Shown here: positions 13,254 through 22,885 of the stretch, in pieces
How the letters are laid out: each line of letters opens with the position of its first letter
Numbering within the stretch: the stretch's first letter is position 1
Source of the DNA: a virus
Strand: one strand, 5' to 3'
IMG/VR virus record: IMGVR_UViG_3300011113_000265
Coordinates: 1-64,000 of that record
Length of the DNA: 64,000 bases
Position numbers and translations under genes: made by a program
Notes under the pieces: generated by a model
What the model saw: only the letters and a program-made list of their open reading frames with translations
Database searches by the model: none
What the model was told of the DNA's origin: nothing

Positions 13254-15824
13254 ATGAACAAATTCAACTTAAATATTACTTTTCCTAACCAGAAACTACC
13301 AGAATCATCTAAAAATGAGGAATGGCGTAAGCAAAATGTAGATGCTGCTGAAACTTTGATATTGAATCAAAACCAATATACAAGAAATTCTAGGTATTCT
13401 AAGCTGGTTAACTACGATTTATATGCAGGTAAGCTCCATCCTAGTGATATGGAACTTATTATGAATCCTTTGGGGTTAAAAGATGTACATTTTCCTGCAA
13501 GACCTTTAAATCACTCTATTATTAATCCTTATATTAAGACTTTAATAGGTGAGGAGATTAAAAGAAGGTTTGATTACCATCTTAAAGTTAATAATGAAGA
13601 TGCTATTAGTGAAAAAGAGAAAGCTCAAATACAATCTTATCAACAATTAATTGAGCAAATATTACTTGAAGGTTTAGAACAACCTCAAGAGCAAACTGAA
13701 GAAGCTAAAGCTGCTTTTGAAGCTGAAGTTGAGAAAAGACTTAGACAAAAGAAACAATACATGACCTATGAGTGGCAAGATGTTAGAGAAATTGCTGGTA
13801 CTAGGTTATTAAAATATTATACACAAAAGAATAACTTACCTGATGCCTTTATGAGAGGGTTTGAGGATAGTTTAATTTGTGCTGAAGAAATCTATAGAAT
13901 AGATGTAGAGAACAACGAACCTGTTGTTTATAAATGTAATCCTCTTAATACTTATTTCTTACTACCTCCTAACTCTAATAAAGTAGAGGACTGTGATATT
14001 ATTATTGAGGAGGATTATGTACCTGTTAGTAAGATTATAGATGATTATTATGAGTATCTTAAACCATCTGAAATAGATTGGTTAGGTGAACGTACTATGT
14101 ATAAAGCTAAAGGTACTTACGGTGGACCTGTTAACTACGAGTTACAAGATCCTACCTTTGCAATACCTTTTGGTTTTACTAATAGTATTAATATTAATCA
14201 AGTAAATGTATCTGCTAATAGTTATCTTGCATTTGATTCACAAAACAATGTAAGACGTGTTAAAGTTGTATGGAGAAGTCTTAAGAAAGTAGGTATACTA
14301 TCTTATATAGATGAGTTAGGACAACCTCAAGAAACTTATGTACCTGAAACATATAAGGTAAATAAAGAAGCTGGAGAATCAGTTAAATGGATTTGGATTG
14401 GTGAGTGGTGGGAAGGTACTAAACTTGCTAATGAGATCTATATTAAGATGCAACCTAGACCAATCCAGTTTAGAACTTTAAATAACTTATCTAAATGTGC
14501 TAGTGGATATGTTGGTACTATTTACAAAACTAATAGTTCTCAACCTCAATCTCTATTAGACATTATGAAGTCTTATCAATACTTATATAATGTTATTTAT
14601 CATAGAACTCAATTAGCTTTTGCTAAGAATATTGGTAAAGTAGCTAACTTAGATTTAGCTAAAATGCCTGCTGGTTGGGAACCTGATAAGTGGTTATACT
14701 ATATGAGGGAGATGGGATTAGCTGTAACTGATAGTTTTAATGAAGCTAAGAAAGGAGCTGCTACTGGTAAGTTAGCTGGTAATATGTCTAGTAATCAAGC
14801 TGTGTTAGATTTGGATATGGGTAACTATATTCAACAACATATTGAGATGTTACAATATATTAAAAGTGAACTAGATTTAGTAACTGGTATTACTCCACAA
14901 AGACGTGGACAATATACTTCCGCTGATCAAGGTTTAGGTGTAACTCAAGAAAATAAGTTAGCTAGTAGTAATATTACAGAGTGGTATTATAAAGTACATG
15001 ATAATACTAAAGTTAGAGTATTATCCCACTTACTAGAAACAGCTAAATACTGTTTACGTAATGGTAATAAGAATATCCAATATATAGAGGATGATTATAC
15101 TACTAAGATATATCAAATTGATGGAGAGATTGTAAATGAATCAGAATACGATTTATTTATTAGAGATGCTGTAGAAGATGGACAAGCTATTGAAATGTTA
15201 CGTAGAGCTACAGAAATAGGTTTACAGACTGGTCAAGTTAATATTATCCAATTGATGGATATCTATAGTAATCAATCATTAGCTTCTATTAGAAGAAAGA
15301 TTGAGAGATCTGTAGCTGAAGCACAAGAACAAGCTCAACAAGCTCAAGAAATGCAATTACAACAGCAAAAGGCTATTGAAGATCAAAAAGCTCAAATTGA
15401 AATGGAAAAGCTTAGACTTAAGCAATATGAAATTGATCAAAACAATCAGACTAAAATTGCTATTGCTGAGATGCAAGCTTATGCTATGGATGAAGGATCT
15501 TCTCCAGAGTTAATTGATAGAACTGCAGAATTTGCATTTAAACAACAAGAGATATCTCAAAAAGCATTTAATGAGCAAGAAAAACTTAGACATGCTAAAG
15601 AAGTAAAAGATAAAGAACTTGATCTTAAGCGTAGAGAACTTGAAGAAAGAATGAAAATTGAGAATAAGAAACTAGAGCAAATTGAAGTACAAAATAAAAA
15701 CCAAGAGTACTTAAAAGAGCTTGATGTTAAGATGAAGAAAGAAGAACTTAACGCTAAGAAAGAGATTGAAAAAATAAAACTACAAGCAGCTAAATCTAAA
15801 GCTAGATCTTCAACTAAAAAGTAA
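13254..15824 (+). CDS. Portal protein (856 aa)
   Basis: Directly follows terL, where crAss-like phages encode the portal (gp20 in phiCrAss001, of similar size). The body (residues about 1-620) is mixed alpha-beta with SLICAEEIYRIDVENNEP and the later GITPQRRGQYTSADQGLGVT region typical of this portal family. Residues about 690-856 are a long, Q-, K- and E-rich coiled coil (LKRRELEERMKIENKKLEQI) that would form a helical barrel projecting into the head. It would form the ring at the vertex through which DNA enters and leaves. No membrane segments. Confidence 0.85.
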   Translation: MNKFNLNITFPNQKLPESSKNEEWRKQNVDAAETLILNQNQYTRNSRYSKLVNYDLYAGKLHPSDMELIMNPLGLKDVHFPARPLNHSIINPYIKTLIGEEIKRRFDYHLKVNNEDAISEKEKAQIQSYQQLIEQILLEGLEQPQEQTEEAKAAFEAEVEKRLRQKKQYMTYEWQDVREIAGTRLLKYYTQKNNLPDAFMRGFEDSLICAEEIYRIDVENNEPVVYKCNPLNTYFLLPPNSNKVEDCDIIIEEDYVPVSKIIDDYYEYLKPSEIDWLGERTMYKAKGTYGGPVNYELQDPTFAIPFGFTNSININQVNVSANSYLAFDSQNNVRRVKVVWRSLKKVGILSYIDELGQPQETYVPETYKVNKEAGESVKWIWIGEWWEGTKLANEIYIKMQPRPIQFRTLNNLSKCASGYVGTIYKTNSSQPQSLLDIMKSYQYLYNVIYHRTQLAFAKNIGKVANLDLAKMPAGWEPDKWLYYMREMGLAVTDSFNEAKKGAATGKLAGNMSSNQAVLDLDMGNYIQQHIEMLQYIKSELDLVTGITPQRRGQYTSADQGLGVTQENKLASSNITEWYYKVHDNTKVRVLSHLLETAKYCLRNGNKNIQYIEDDYTTKIYQIDGEIVNESEYDLFIRDAVEDGQAIEMLRRATEIGLQTGQVNIIQLMDIYSNQSLASIRRKIERSVAEAQEQAQQAQEMQLQQQKAIEDQKAQIEMEKLRLKQYEIDQNNQTKIAIAEMQAYAMDEGSSPELIDRTAEFAFKQQEISQKAFNEQEKLRHAKEVKDKELDLKRRELEERMKIENKKLEQIEVQNKNQEYLKELDVKMKKEELNAKKEIEKIKLQAAKSKARSSTKK

Positions 15825-15825
15825 T

Positions 15826-17565
15826 ATGTTACTAAACAATAAGCATTATTATAATCTACCTCCAGAAGAAAGAAAGAACTTGTGGAAACACTATAAGAAA
15901 GTATATCCTAATATGGGATATACTGATATGGTTAAACATTTTAATGGTGAAGTAGAGAACTATCAATTTGGTGGTAGAACTGATTATTTTGATAGTGATG
16001 TTAAGAAGTTTGTTGATGGTGGTAAAACAAATACTTTAGAAGGTGATTTAATTTCTAAAGTAATTATGAATAGAAATAAAGATAAAGATTTTGTTAAAAG
16101 AGCTTATGCTGTTGGACAATATCCAGAATCAAAAATGTTTACATTACCTGATCCTGATGAATTTAATTCACGTATGACTCATAAAATGAGTTGGGGAGAA
16201 GATGATAAAGGACAAGCTTATATGTTTCCTGAAATAATGAATCCTAATAATGAGGCAATTAAAATACCTAATCAATACGCAGATTATATTACTAGTGAAG
16301 GTTATAAAAAAGTTACAAATATTCCAATTAAAAAATCTAAAGGTGGTTTAATTAAAAAATATGAAGATGGTGGTACAGATAAACCTAAAGTAAACTCTAA
16401 AATACTTAGTGGATTATCAACTAACATACCAAAAAATAGACTTGAAGCTGAAAGTAGAGAAGAATATAAAAGAATGCATCCTGAAATAGAAGCAGCAAAC
16501 TTTTATAATAAGATACAAAAAAATATAGAACAAACTTCTGAAATATATCAAACTGGTTCTAAAAAAGGTAGACCTACAGGTAAAGGTGCTTTAGAACCAT
16601 CTTATCCTGAAATGATGTTAATGCCAGGTAGTTTACCTATTAAAGCTGCTAGCAAATTAGGTAAAGCTGCTGTATTTGCTGCTGAAACATTAAATCCTAT
16701 TGGAGGTATGAAAGAAATTATTAAACCTAAAGTTTTAAAAACTATTAATAATATTAAAAAAATAAAAACTAAAACTGATGATTTTATTTATGAAACTAAA
16801 TATAAAAAACAAATTGAAAGCATACCAAAAATAAAATATCAATTAATTCAAGAAATTAATACACCTGAAGGATACAAAAGATTGCGAAAACAAGGAATAG
16901 ATCCTAAATCTTTTATAGATCAATTAAATAATACACCTGTTACAACAAAAAGAAATCAAGGAAGTTGGGATGATAGTATGTCAATTAATATTGATTTTAA
17001 TCAATTAGCAGATTTAAAAAAACAAGGTTATAATATAAGTACAGAATCAGTTTTAGATCATGAAATAGCACATAGAATGCAAAGAGGATTTAATTCTAAA
17101 GCTGTTAAAAAATATAATGAAGCTGTTAAAGAACATAATGAAAGAATAAAAATTTTAAATAGAAATTCTTTATATAAAAGACCTAAAATTGATGAAGTTC
17201 CTTCATATATTGTTTATTCTACTCCATTAGATAAAAAAAGCGCAGAATTACTTTTACCTGTAACAAAAAATATGAAACAAAAAGATGCTGACTATTTTTT
17301 TGAAGGAACTGAATATAAAGAAAGATTACCTTTTCTTAGAGAAACTAAAAGAGAGATGAAAACTAAAGGTTATATAAATAGTATTTATGATGAAATAACT
17401 CCTGAAATAACTAAAAAATTTTTAAATGAAAATCCAGGAAATAGATTTGCTAAATTTTTAGAAATAAATCAACCTTTAACACACAATAGACTTAGTTCAT
17501 TATTAAATAAAACTCCTATTGTAGCAGGAGCAACTGTAGTTACAAATAAATTAAATGAAAAATAA
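15826..17565 (+). CDS. HEIAH zinc-metallopeptidase-like protein with GG motifs (579 aa)
   Basis: Residues 412-416 are HEIAH within VLDHEIAHRMQRGF, the zinc-binding and catalytic signature of gluzincins. The N-terminal third carries GG-centred segments: YQFGGRTDYF, KKFVDGGKTN, and KKYEDGGTDKP at 177-187, which recur in a cargo protein 24 kb away. A hydrophobic alanine-rich stretch lies near 270-290 (LPIKAASKLGKAAVFAAE). It sits between portal and scaffold, where many phages encode the head maturation protease, so processing of virion proteins is a reasonable guess. The last third uses softer, AT-richer codons than the portal. Confidence 0.6.
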   Translation: MLLNNKHYYNLPPEERKNLWKHYKKVYPNMGYTDMVKHFNGEVENYQFGGRTDYFDSDVKKFVDGGKTNTLEGDLISKVIMNRNKDKDFVKRAYAVGQYPESKMFTLPDPDEFNSRMTHKMSWGEDDKGQAYMFPEIMNPNNEAIKIPNQYADYITSEGYKKVTNIPIKKSKGGLIKKYEDGGTDKPKVNSKILSGLSTNIPKNRLEAESREEYKRMHPEIEAANFYNKIQKNIEQTSEIYQTGSKKGRPTGKGALEPSYPEMMLMPGSLPIKAASKLGKAAVFAAETLNPIGGMKEIIKPKVLKTINNIKKIKTKTDDFIYETKYKKQIESIPKIKYQLIQEINTPEGYKRLRKQGIDPKSFIDQLNNTPVTTKRNQGSWDDSMSINIDFNQLADLKKQGYNISTESVLDHEIAHRMQRGFNSKAVKKYNEAVKEHNERIKILNRNSLYKRPKIDEVPSYIVYSTPLDKKSAELLLPVTKNMKQKDADYFFEGTEYKERLPFLRETKREMKTKGYINSIYDEITPEITKKFLNENPGNRFAKFLEINQPLTHNRLSSLLNKTPIVAGATVVTNKLNEK

Positions 17566-17859
17566 ATGATAAACAACTTTAACATATTTGGACAACTTAT
17601 TAAGATAGAAAGTCGTAAATCTTTATATAAAAAGAAGTGTTTAGGTATGTGGTTATCTAATGAAAATAAAATTCTTGTACAAGAAAATACTGATAAGTAT
17701 CCTGTTAATGAAGATATAATTAATCAAACTACTTGTCATGAAATTATACATGCTTGGTTAGATAAATGTAATTATCACAAGCTTTCTGATGATGAACAAT
17801 TAGTTGATTTACTAGGTAGTTGCTTGCATGAATTCTTAACTTCACAAAGTAAAAACTAG
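17566..17859 (+). CDS. Small HExxH metallopeptidase-like protein (97 aa)
   Basis: Residues 56-64 (TCHEIIHAW) hold the HExxH zinc site, with H58, E59 and H62, and E77 in the following SDDEQLVDLLG helix as a likely third ligand. The layout, a short beta sheet then the HExxH helix then an acidic helix, resembles minimal zincins such as the ImmA/IrrE or SprT-like families. It begins directly after the stop of another HExxH gene. Its stop is TAG. It may take part in capsid maturation, but no substrate is visible. Confidence 0.65.
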   Translation: MINNFNIFGQLIKIESRKSLYKKKCLGMWLSNENKILVQENTDKYPVNEDIINQTTCHEIIHAWLDKCNYHKLSDDEQLVDLLGSCLHEFLTSQSKN

Positions 17860-17937
17860 ATATTAAGCTATTAACAGAAAAAATATAAAATAAATAATTA
17901 TAATACAAATTATAAATAAACTAATATATTAACTAAC

Positions 17938-19089
17938 ATGACTGAAAAAAACGAATTATTTGAAGGGTTAGGGTCCTTTCTTTTAAATCAAGATTCTGTA
18001 AGTGTTGATTCTTTAGAAGGTGCTAATACACCACCTGCTGCTGAAGAAGAAACTACTACTACAGAAACCCCAAATGCTAATGCTGTTACGCTAGATGAAT
18101 TAGAGGCAGATCTAGCTGGACAAGCAGAAGAAACTAGTACTGAAGAAACTACTGTTGAATCAACTGATGATACAGAAGATTCTGAAAAAGTAACTACTGA
18201 GTCTAAAGACTCAACAATCTACAAAACTTTATCTGAGTTTCTTAAAGAAGAAGGTATAGTTGATGAAGTATTTGAAGATAAAGATTCATTATTTAACTAC
18301 TTTAAATCAGTAGCTGAGAATGAAATAAAAGAGTGGAGAAGTAATTTACCTCAAGAGATTACAACTATTATTGAGAACTATGAACAAGGAGTACCTTTTG
18401 ATGAGTTGCTTAATATTACTTCTAATCAAATTAGATTAGATTCAATTGATGAGGAAGTATTATCTGATAATCTTGAATTACAAAAAAACCTAGTTAGAAA
18501 TTATTACCTTAATAAAGGTTTTAATGAATCTAAGATTGAAAAGATGATTAGTAAGTCTTTAGAATTAGATGAACTAGAAGAAGAAGCAACTGAAGCTTTA
18601 AGTGAACTTAAAGAATTAGAAGCTGAAAGATTAGAAGAACTAAAAGAAAGAACTAAACAAGAACAAGAAGAACAACGTCTTGCTTATGAACAAACTATTA
18701 ATAACTTGAATAACACTATTAAGGAAACTAAAGAAATTATTCCAGGTATTAAACTTGATGATAAAGCTAAGAAAGATCTTTTCAACATGATTACAAAACC
18801 TGCGACTCAAAAAGACGGTATGAATTACTCGCAAGTAATGTTACTTAGAGAAAAAGATCCTATCGGTTTTGAGGTAAAACTTAATTATTATGCAAAGTTA
18901 GGATTGTTTGATGAAAACCCTAAGTTTGATTTAATAACTAAAAAGAGTGAAACTAAAGCATTAAATAAACTAGAAAAACAATTAGAAGAAGATTTAAAAT
19001 CAAGAATCAATAAATCTAATGCTAATTCTAGAAATTCTGATGAGAATTCAGATGTACTTGATGCTTTAAAAACAGTATTTAAAAAATAA
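17938..19089 (+). CDS. Probable scaffolding protein (383 aa)
   Basis: Very acidic and helical: Thr/Glu-rich disordered N-terminus (EEETTTTETPNANAVTLDE), then a long charged coiled coil (DELEEEATEALSELKELEAE onwards), then a basic C-terminal tail. This make-up, together with its place immediately upstream of the capsid gene, is typical of phage scaffolds that line the inside of the prohead and are later removed. A 78-base AT-rich gap with TATAAT-like sequences precedes it. It is possible that it is instead a virion-associated protein. Confidence 0.65.
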   Translation: MTEKNELFEGLGSFLLNQDSVSVDSLEGANTPPAAEEETTTTETPNANAVTLDELEADLAGQAEETSTEETTVESTDDTEDSEKVTTESKDSTIYKTLSEFLKEEGIVDEVFEDKDSLFNYFKSVAENEIKEWRSNLPQEITTIIENYEQGVPFDELLNITSNQIRLDSIDEEVLSDNLELQKNLVRNYYLNKGFNESKIEKMISKSLELDELEEEATEALSELKELEAERLEELKERTKQEQEEQRLAYEQTINNLNNTIKETKEIIPGIKLDDKAKKDLFNMITKPATQKDGMNYSQVMLLREKDPIGFEVKLNYYAKLGLFDENPKFDLITKKSETKALNKLEKQLEEDLKSRINKSNANSRNSDENSDVLDALKTVFKK

Positions 19090-19122
19090 AATTAACCCTT
19101 AACAATATAAATTTTAAAATTA

Positions 19123-20616
19123 ATGAGTCAAATTATTAACCAATTGCAAAAATTTAGTCCTAAGGATTGGAGTGGTTTAACCACAAAAAATCACATTGGG
19201 GCTATGTATGGTGAACAACCTATCATGGTGTCTGAATTGATCAGTAATATCTACGATGTTAATCTAGGATTAGATTTCGATAGATTTATGGAACAATTTG
19301 AAACTATGGAAATTGAAAGAGATGCTCCTTTTGAATGGATGCTTAACTCTCAATCACCTTTCAAAAACATTCCATTGCTTCAGTTTTACACTAACGTAGC
19401 TTTGGATAGTTCTACTAATACAGGTACTCCTGGTATTGGTAATTCAAGTTTTTACTTGGAATTTCCTGATCGTATTTTTGAGTATTCTGATGTAATTGCT
19501 CCTGCTAGCTATGCAAAAGAAACTTACCAAATGCGTGTTATGTCTGATCCTAAGCCTAATGGTGCTAACTGGTGCTATGAAGTAGCTTTGGTATCTGGTG
19601 ATGCTAACTTGTTTGTTCCTGTAAGTGAACTTACAAATGGTGTACGTTTTGTTAAAATGTATGCTCTAGCTGAACAAACTCTTTCTCAACGTGGTTCTAG
19701 TTCATTGAACTTCAGTTCACCGTTTAGAATGCAAAATCGTTGCTCATTCATGCGTTCTGAGTACTTAGTACCTGGTGACATGATTGATCAAAAAGAAAAT
19801 GCTCCACTTGGATTCTTCTTTGTAGATGCTCAAGGTAAACGTCATACTACCTGGTTAGGTAAACTTGACTACGACTTTATGGTATCTTGGAAGAGAATGA
19901 AGTCTATGGCTCAGTTGTATGGAAAATCTTTGAAAAACTCTCAAGGTTCTTACACCATGAAGGGAGATTCAGGATATGAAATCAAAACTGGTTACGGACT
20001 TTTGGATCAAATCTCTCCTTCAAATGTACACTACTACACTACATTTAATATTGATGTATTAAGTGAAATCTTAATGAGTTTATCAGTAGGTAAACTTCCT
20101 GAAGATCAACGTAGATTTGTACTTGGTACAGGTGAATATGGTATGCGTCAGTTCCACAAAGCTGTAGAAACCAAAGCTGTAACATTTGCTCCTTCAAGAG
20201 AAGAAATTCGTATTGGTGGTACACTTACTAATATGAGTTATGGAGGTCAATTCAAGAAGTATTCATTTATTAATGGTATTGAAATTGAATTGATGCACAT
20301 TCCTTTCTTGGATGATCCTAGCTTGTGTGCTATTCAACATCCTGATGGTGGTATCTTAAGTTCATATGAATACTTAATTCTTGACTTTGGTACTTCACAA
20401 GGTAAACCAAACATTCAAAAAGTAACTGTAAAAGGTTCTCAAGATGTTTACAAATACATTCCTGGATTGCGTGATCCATTTAGTCCATCTAATAGTGGTA
20501 CTAAACCTGGTATGACTGTATCTAAGGTTGATGGTTATGAAGTAGTTCGTGCTTGTACCCTAGGTATTAAAGTACATAATCCAATGAGATTAGCTCGTTT
20601 CATTCCTAATCTATAA
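19123..20616 (+). CDS. Major capsid protein (497 aa)
   Basis: Size and position after the scaffold match the HK97-fold capsid proteins of crAss-like phages (gp32 in phiCrAss001). The N-terminal region (MVSELISNIYDVNLGLDFDR and FEWMLNSQSPFKNIPLLQFY) has the look of that family. Codon use is distinctive: arginine is mostly CGT and leucine often TTG, while neighbours favour AGA and TTA, a sign of selection for very high expression. A strong terminator follows. It forms the icosahedral shell; no catalytic function is expected. Confidence 0.8.
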   Translation: MSQIINQLQKFSPKDWSGLTTKNHIGAMYGEQPIMVSELISNIYDVNLGLDFDRFMEQFETMEIERDAPFEWMLNSQSPFKNIPLLQFYTNVALDSSTNTGTPGIGNSSFYLEFPDRIFEYSDVIAPASYAKETYQMRVMSDPKPNGANWCYEVALVSGDANLFVPVSELTNGVRFVKMYALAEQTLSQRGSSSLNFSSPFRMQNRCSFMRSEYLVPGDMIDQKENAPLGFFFVDAQGKRHTTWLGKLDYDFMVSWKRMKSMAQLYGKSLKNSQGSYTMKGDSGYEIKTGYGLLDQISPSNVHYYTTFNIDVLSEILMSLSVGKLPEDQRRFVLGTGEYGMRQFHKAVETKAVTFAPSREEIRIGGTLTNMSYGGQFKKYSFINGIEIELMHIPFLDDPSLCAIQHPDGGILSSYEYLILDFGTSQGKPNIQKVTVKGSQDVYKYIPGLRDPFSPSNSGTKPGMTVSKVDGYEVVRACTLGIKVHNPMRLARFIPNL

Positions 20617-20626
20617 TTTAAAATTT

Positions 20627-20654
20627 AGTAGGGTGGGTTTTTACCCACTCTACT
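20627..20654 (+). terminator. Strong terminator after the capsid gene
   Basis: A 12-bp stem (AGTAGGGTGGGT / ACCCACTCTACT, one G-T pair) with a 4-base loop is followed by TTATTT. It begins 10 bases after the capsid stop, so capsid mRNA probably ends or is stabilised here. Confidence 0.8.
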
Positions 20655-20696
20655 TTATTTATATAAAAAGAAACAAATTAATTATATATAAAAACT

Positions 20697-21551
20697 ATGG
20701 GGATAGTAGAAAAAGAACCTGTCACAATTGACAGTATTTTAAAAAACAAAAAGATTTTAGTAAAACCAATTCTAAGAAATAATGGTAACTTTCCTAAAGG
20801 ACATGATGGAGAGTTTATGTATACTGATACAGTATGGTCTACAGATTTAAGACCTGAACCAGGTACAACCAGATATAAATCAGTATTATCTGAACCAGAA
20901 AGAAAGGCATTTGAAGATGCTCTTAATCTTGAACCAGGTAATATGTCTTTTTATAAGAAAAATGGATTTTGGTCTACATTTAGAGTTAAACTAAATAAAG
21001 AAGGTAAGACTTTAGATTTAAATGACCCACTTCAATACTTAGAATATTTAGTATTAAAAAATGATAGAAGGATTGCTTCTAATTGGAATACTAAATATGA
21101 TAGTGGAGAATACAAGTTTGCTTTAGTAGATGAAGATGAAACTATTAAAGATAATATAACTAAAACTGAAATTAATAAGAAAGCTTATAAGTATTTTGGT
21201 AAGATTGAAGATTCTGTTGAAGAAATGGCTATGGTAATTAGATTAATTACTAATAGAATAGTTAAGAATAGTGATGTAGAGTTTTTAAAATCTGAAATAC
21301 AAAAAATAATTGATACAAATATTAAAGGATTTGTTGAAATTATGGAAGATAAACACTTTGCAACTAAAGCATTTATTAGTAAAGCTGTTGATGCTAAAGC
21401 AATTGATAGAACTACTAAAGGTGGTTATTCTCTTAAAGGTGGAGATGAAATTGGTAGAACTTTACAAGAAACTGTAGAATTCTTAGAATCTCCTAAAAAT
21501 CAAGATATCTATTTGAAGATTAAAGCTCAAATAGAAAACAGTAAAAAGTAA
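20697..21551 (+). CDS. Conserved head-region protein (284 aa)
   Basis: First gene after the capsid terminator. The N-terminal half has KGHDGEFMYTDTVWSTDLRP and FYKKNGFWSTFRVKLNKEG, the middle a helical YFGKIEDSVEEMAMVIRLIT segment, and the end TKGGYSLKGGDEIGRTLQET. The pattern looks like a protein conserved in crAss-like phages next to the capsid gene, likely a virion or assembly factor. No enzymatic motif or membrane helix. Between it and the next gene is an inverted repeat (ACTTAGG at 21563-21569 and CCTAAGT at 21590-21596). Confidence 0.6.
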   Translation: MGIVEKEPVTIDSILKNKKILVKPILRNNGNFPKGHDGEFMYTDTVWSTDLRPEPGTTRYKSVLSEPERKAFEDALNLEPGNMSFYKKNGFWSTFRVKLNKEGKTLDLNDPLQYLEYLVLKNDRRIASNWNTKYDSGEYKFALVDEDETIKDNITKTEINKKAYKYFGKIEDSVEEMAMVIRLITNRIVKNSDVEFLKSEIQKIIDTNIKGFVEIMEDKHFATKAFISKAVDAKAIDRTTKGGYSLKGGDEIGRTLQETVEFLESPKNQDIYLKIKAQIENSKK

Positions 21552-21616
21552 TTTATTAACCTACTTAGGAGTGAAACAATTAAATAGACCCTAAGTTAAT
21601 ATATAATTAAGTAGCA

Positions 21617-22333
21617 ATGACAAAACAAGAGTTCTTGAACAACTTTTATCTACAATTTGATAAATTAGCAAGTCAAGCTTTGCCAGGTTATGAGCCTGCC
21701 GAAATTTCAGCCATGGCAACAGAAGCTCAAGAACTCTTGGTTGTTACTTATTATACAGGTAATAACTCTACTGGAAAGTCTTTTGAACAGACTGAAAAAA
21801 GAATACAGGACTTAGGTGAGTTAGTTAAACATGCAATGCTAACACCACTTCCTTATAATCCTCTACTAAATATGCCTAATGGTGTATTTGTAGAGCTACC
21901 TAATACACTATTAGATAATCCTACAGATTATTCTGATGTTCACTGGTTTACTGTATATGAAGAAGTATTAACTAGTGATAAGTGTACTCCTCGTAAGTAT
22001 GTTTTAGAGATTAACCATAACGAATATGTTAGAGCTCTAGATAATCCTTACAACAAACCTAATAAAAATAAAGTTTGGAGGATGAGAATTGAAGGTAGAA
22101 AACATGAATTAATTACAGATGGTTCTTATAACATACAAAAATATGTATTTAGATATGTTAAGAAACCTAACCCAATTGATTTAACTACTAATTTAAATGA
22201 TCAAGTAAGTCAACTATCTGATCATATTCATAGAGAGTTAGTTAGAAAGACTGTAGAAATAGCTGTTAAAGATATTGAAGCTTATAATAGAATGCAAGCT
22301 GAAATTAGTACAAATAACACATACAGGGAATAA
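21617..22333 (+). CDS. Probable head-tail connector or ring protein (238 aa)
   Basis: Helical at both ends with a beta-rich middle. QALPGYEPAEISAMATEAQE opens it, and the C-terminal RYVKKPNPIDLTTNLNDQ followed by HIHRELVRKTVEIAVKDIEA is a pattern I associate with adaptor proteins of podovirus-like Bacteroidota phages. It would sit between portal and tail. The role is inferred from fold pattern and neighbours. Confidence 0.6.
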   Translation: MTKQEFLNNFYLQFDKLASQALPGYEPAEISAMATEAQELLVVTYYTGNNSTGKSFEQTEKRIQDLGELVKHAMLTPLPYNPLLNMPNGVFVELPNTLLDNPTDYSDVHWFTVYEEVLTSDKCTPRKYVLEINHNEYVRALDNPYNKPNKNKVWRMRIEGRKHELITDGSYNIQKYVFRYVKKPNPIDLTTNLNDQVSQLSDHIHRELVRKTVEIAVKDIEAYNRMQAEISTNNTYRE

Positions 22334-22413
22334 GCTATAGTTACACAAATTAATTCTTTAAAAATAACAATAACAAATCAATTTATTAATATATTAATTA
22401 AAAAATCAAAGAA

Positions 22414-22851
22414 ATGTCTTTAAACAAAATTTCAAGTGCAAATAGAGCTGAAGTAAGAAGCTCATTAGATGAAGCTCTACCTGCTGTAGGTGGTGATGTT
22501 AATCCAATTGTAGATTGGGTTAATAATATTTCAAATGAAGTTACTGCTGTTAATACAGTTACTACAACTGGAACTACTGCACAAACTGGTACTTTAAACG
22601 CAGTTAGCGGTACTATAACTACAGCTACTCTTACTGTAACTGCTGGTCAAAAAACAACTGTAACTATTACAGATTCTTATTGTACTGCTAATAGTACAGT
22701 TATGGCTGTAATTAGTGGAGCAACTGTAGGTACAGGTGCTATTTATATTCAAAGTGTAGTTCCTGCTGCAGGATCTTTTGTTATAACATTAGTAAATGGA
22801 ATAGTTTTAACAGGAACTCCAAGTGTAACAATCAAATTTATTATTCTTTAA
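22414..22851 (+). CDS. Small beta-rich virion protein, likely head accessory or fibre (145 aa)
   Basis: The first 45 residues are helical (NRAEVRSSLDEALPAVGGDV) and the rest is Thr-, Val- and Ala-rich and strongly beta (VTAGQKTTVTITDSYCTANS), ending IKFIIL. A helical stalk followed by a small beta head is common in trimeric decoration proteins and short head fibres. It lies between a connector gene and the 436-residue virion protein. No signal peptide. Confidence 0.55.
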   Translation: MSLNKISSANRAEVRSSLDEALPAVGGDVNPIVDWVNNISNEVTAVNTVTTTGTTAQTGTLNAVSGTITTATLTVTAGQKTTVTITDSYCTANSTVMAVISGATVGTGAIYIQSVVPAAGSFVITLVNGIVLTGTPSVTIKFIIL

Positions 22852-22885
22852 TCAAATTATTTATAAACATTAAACAAATTAAACA

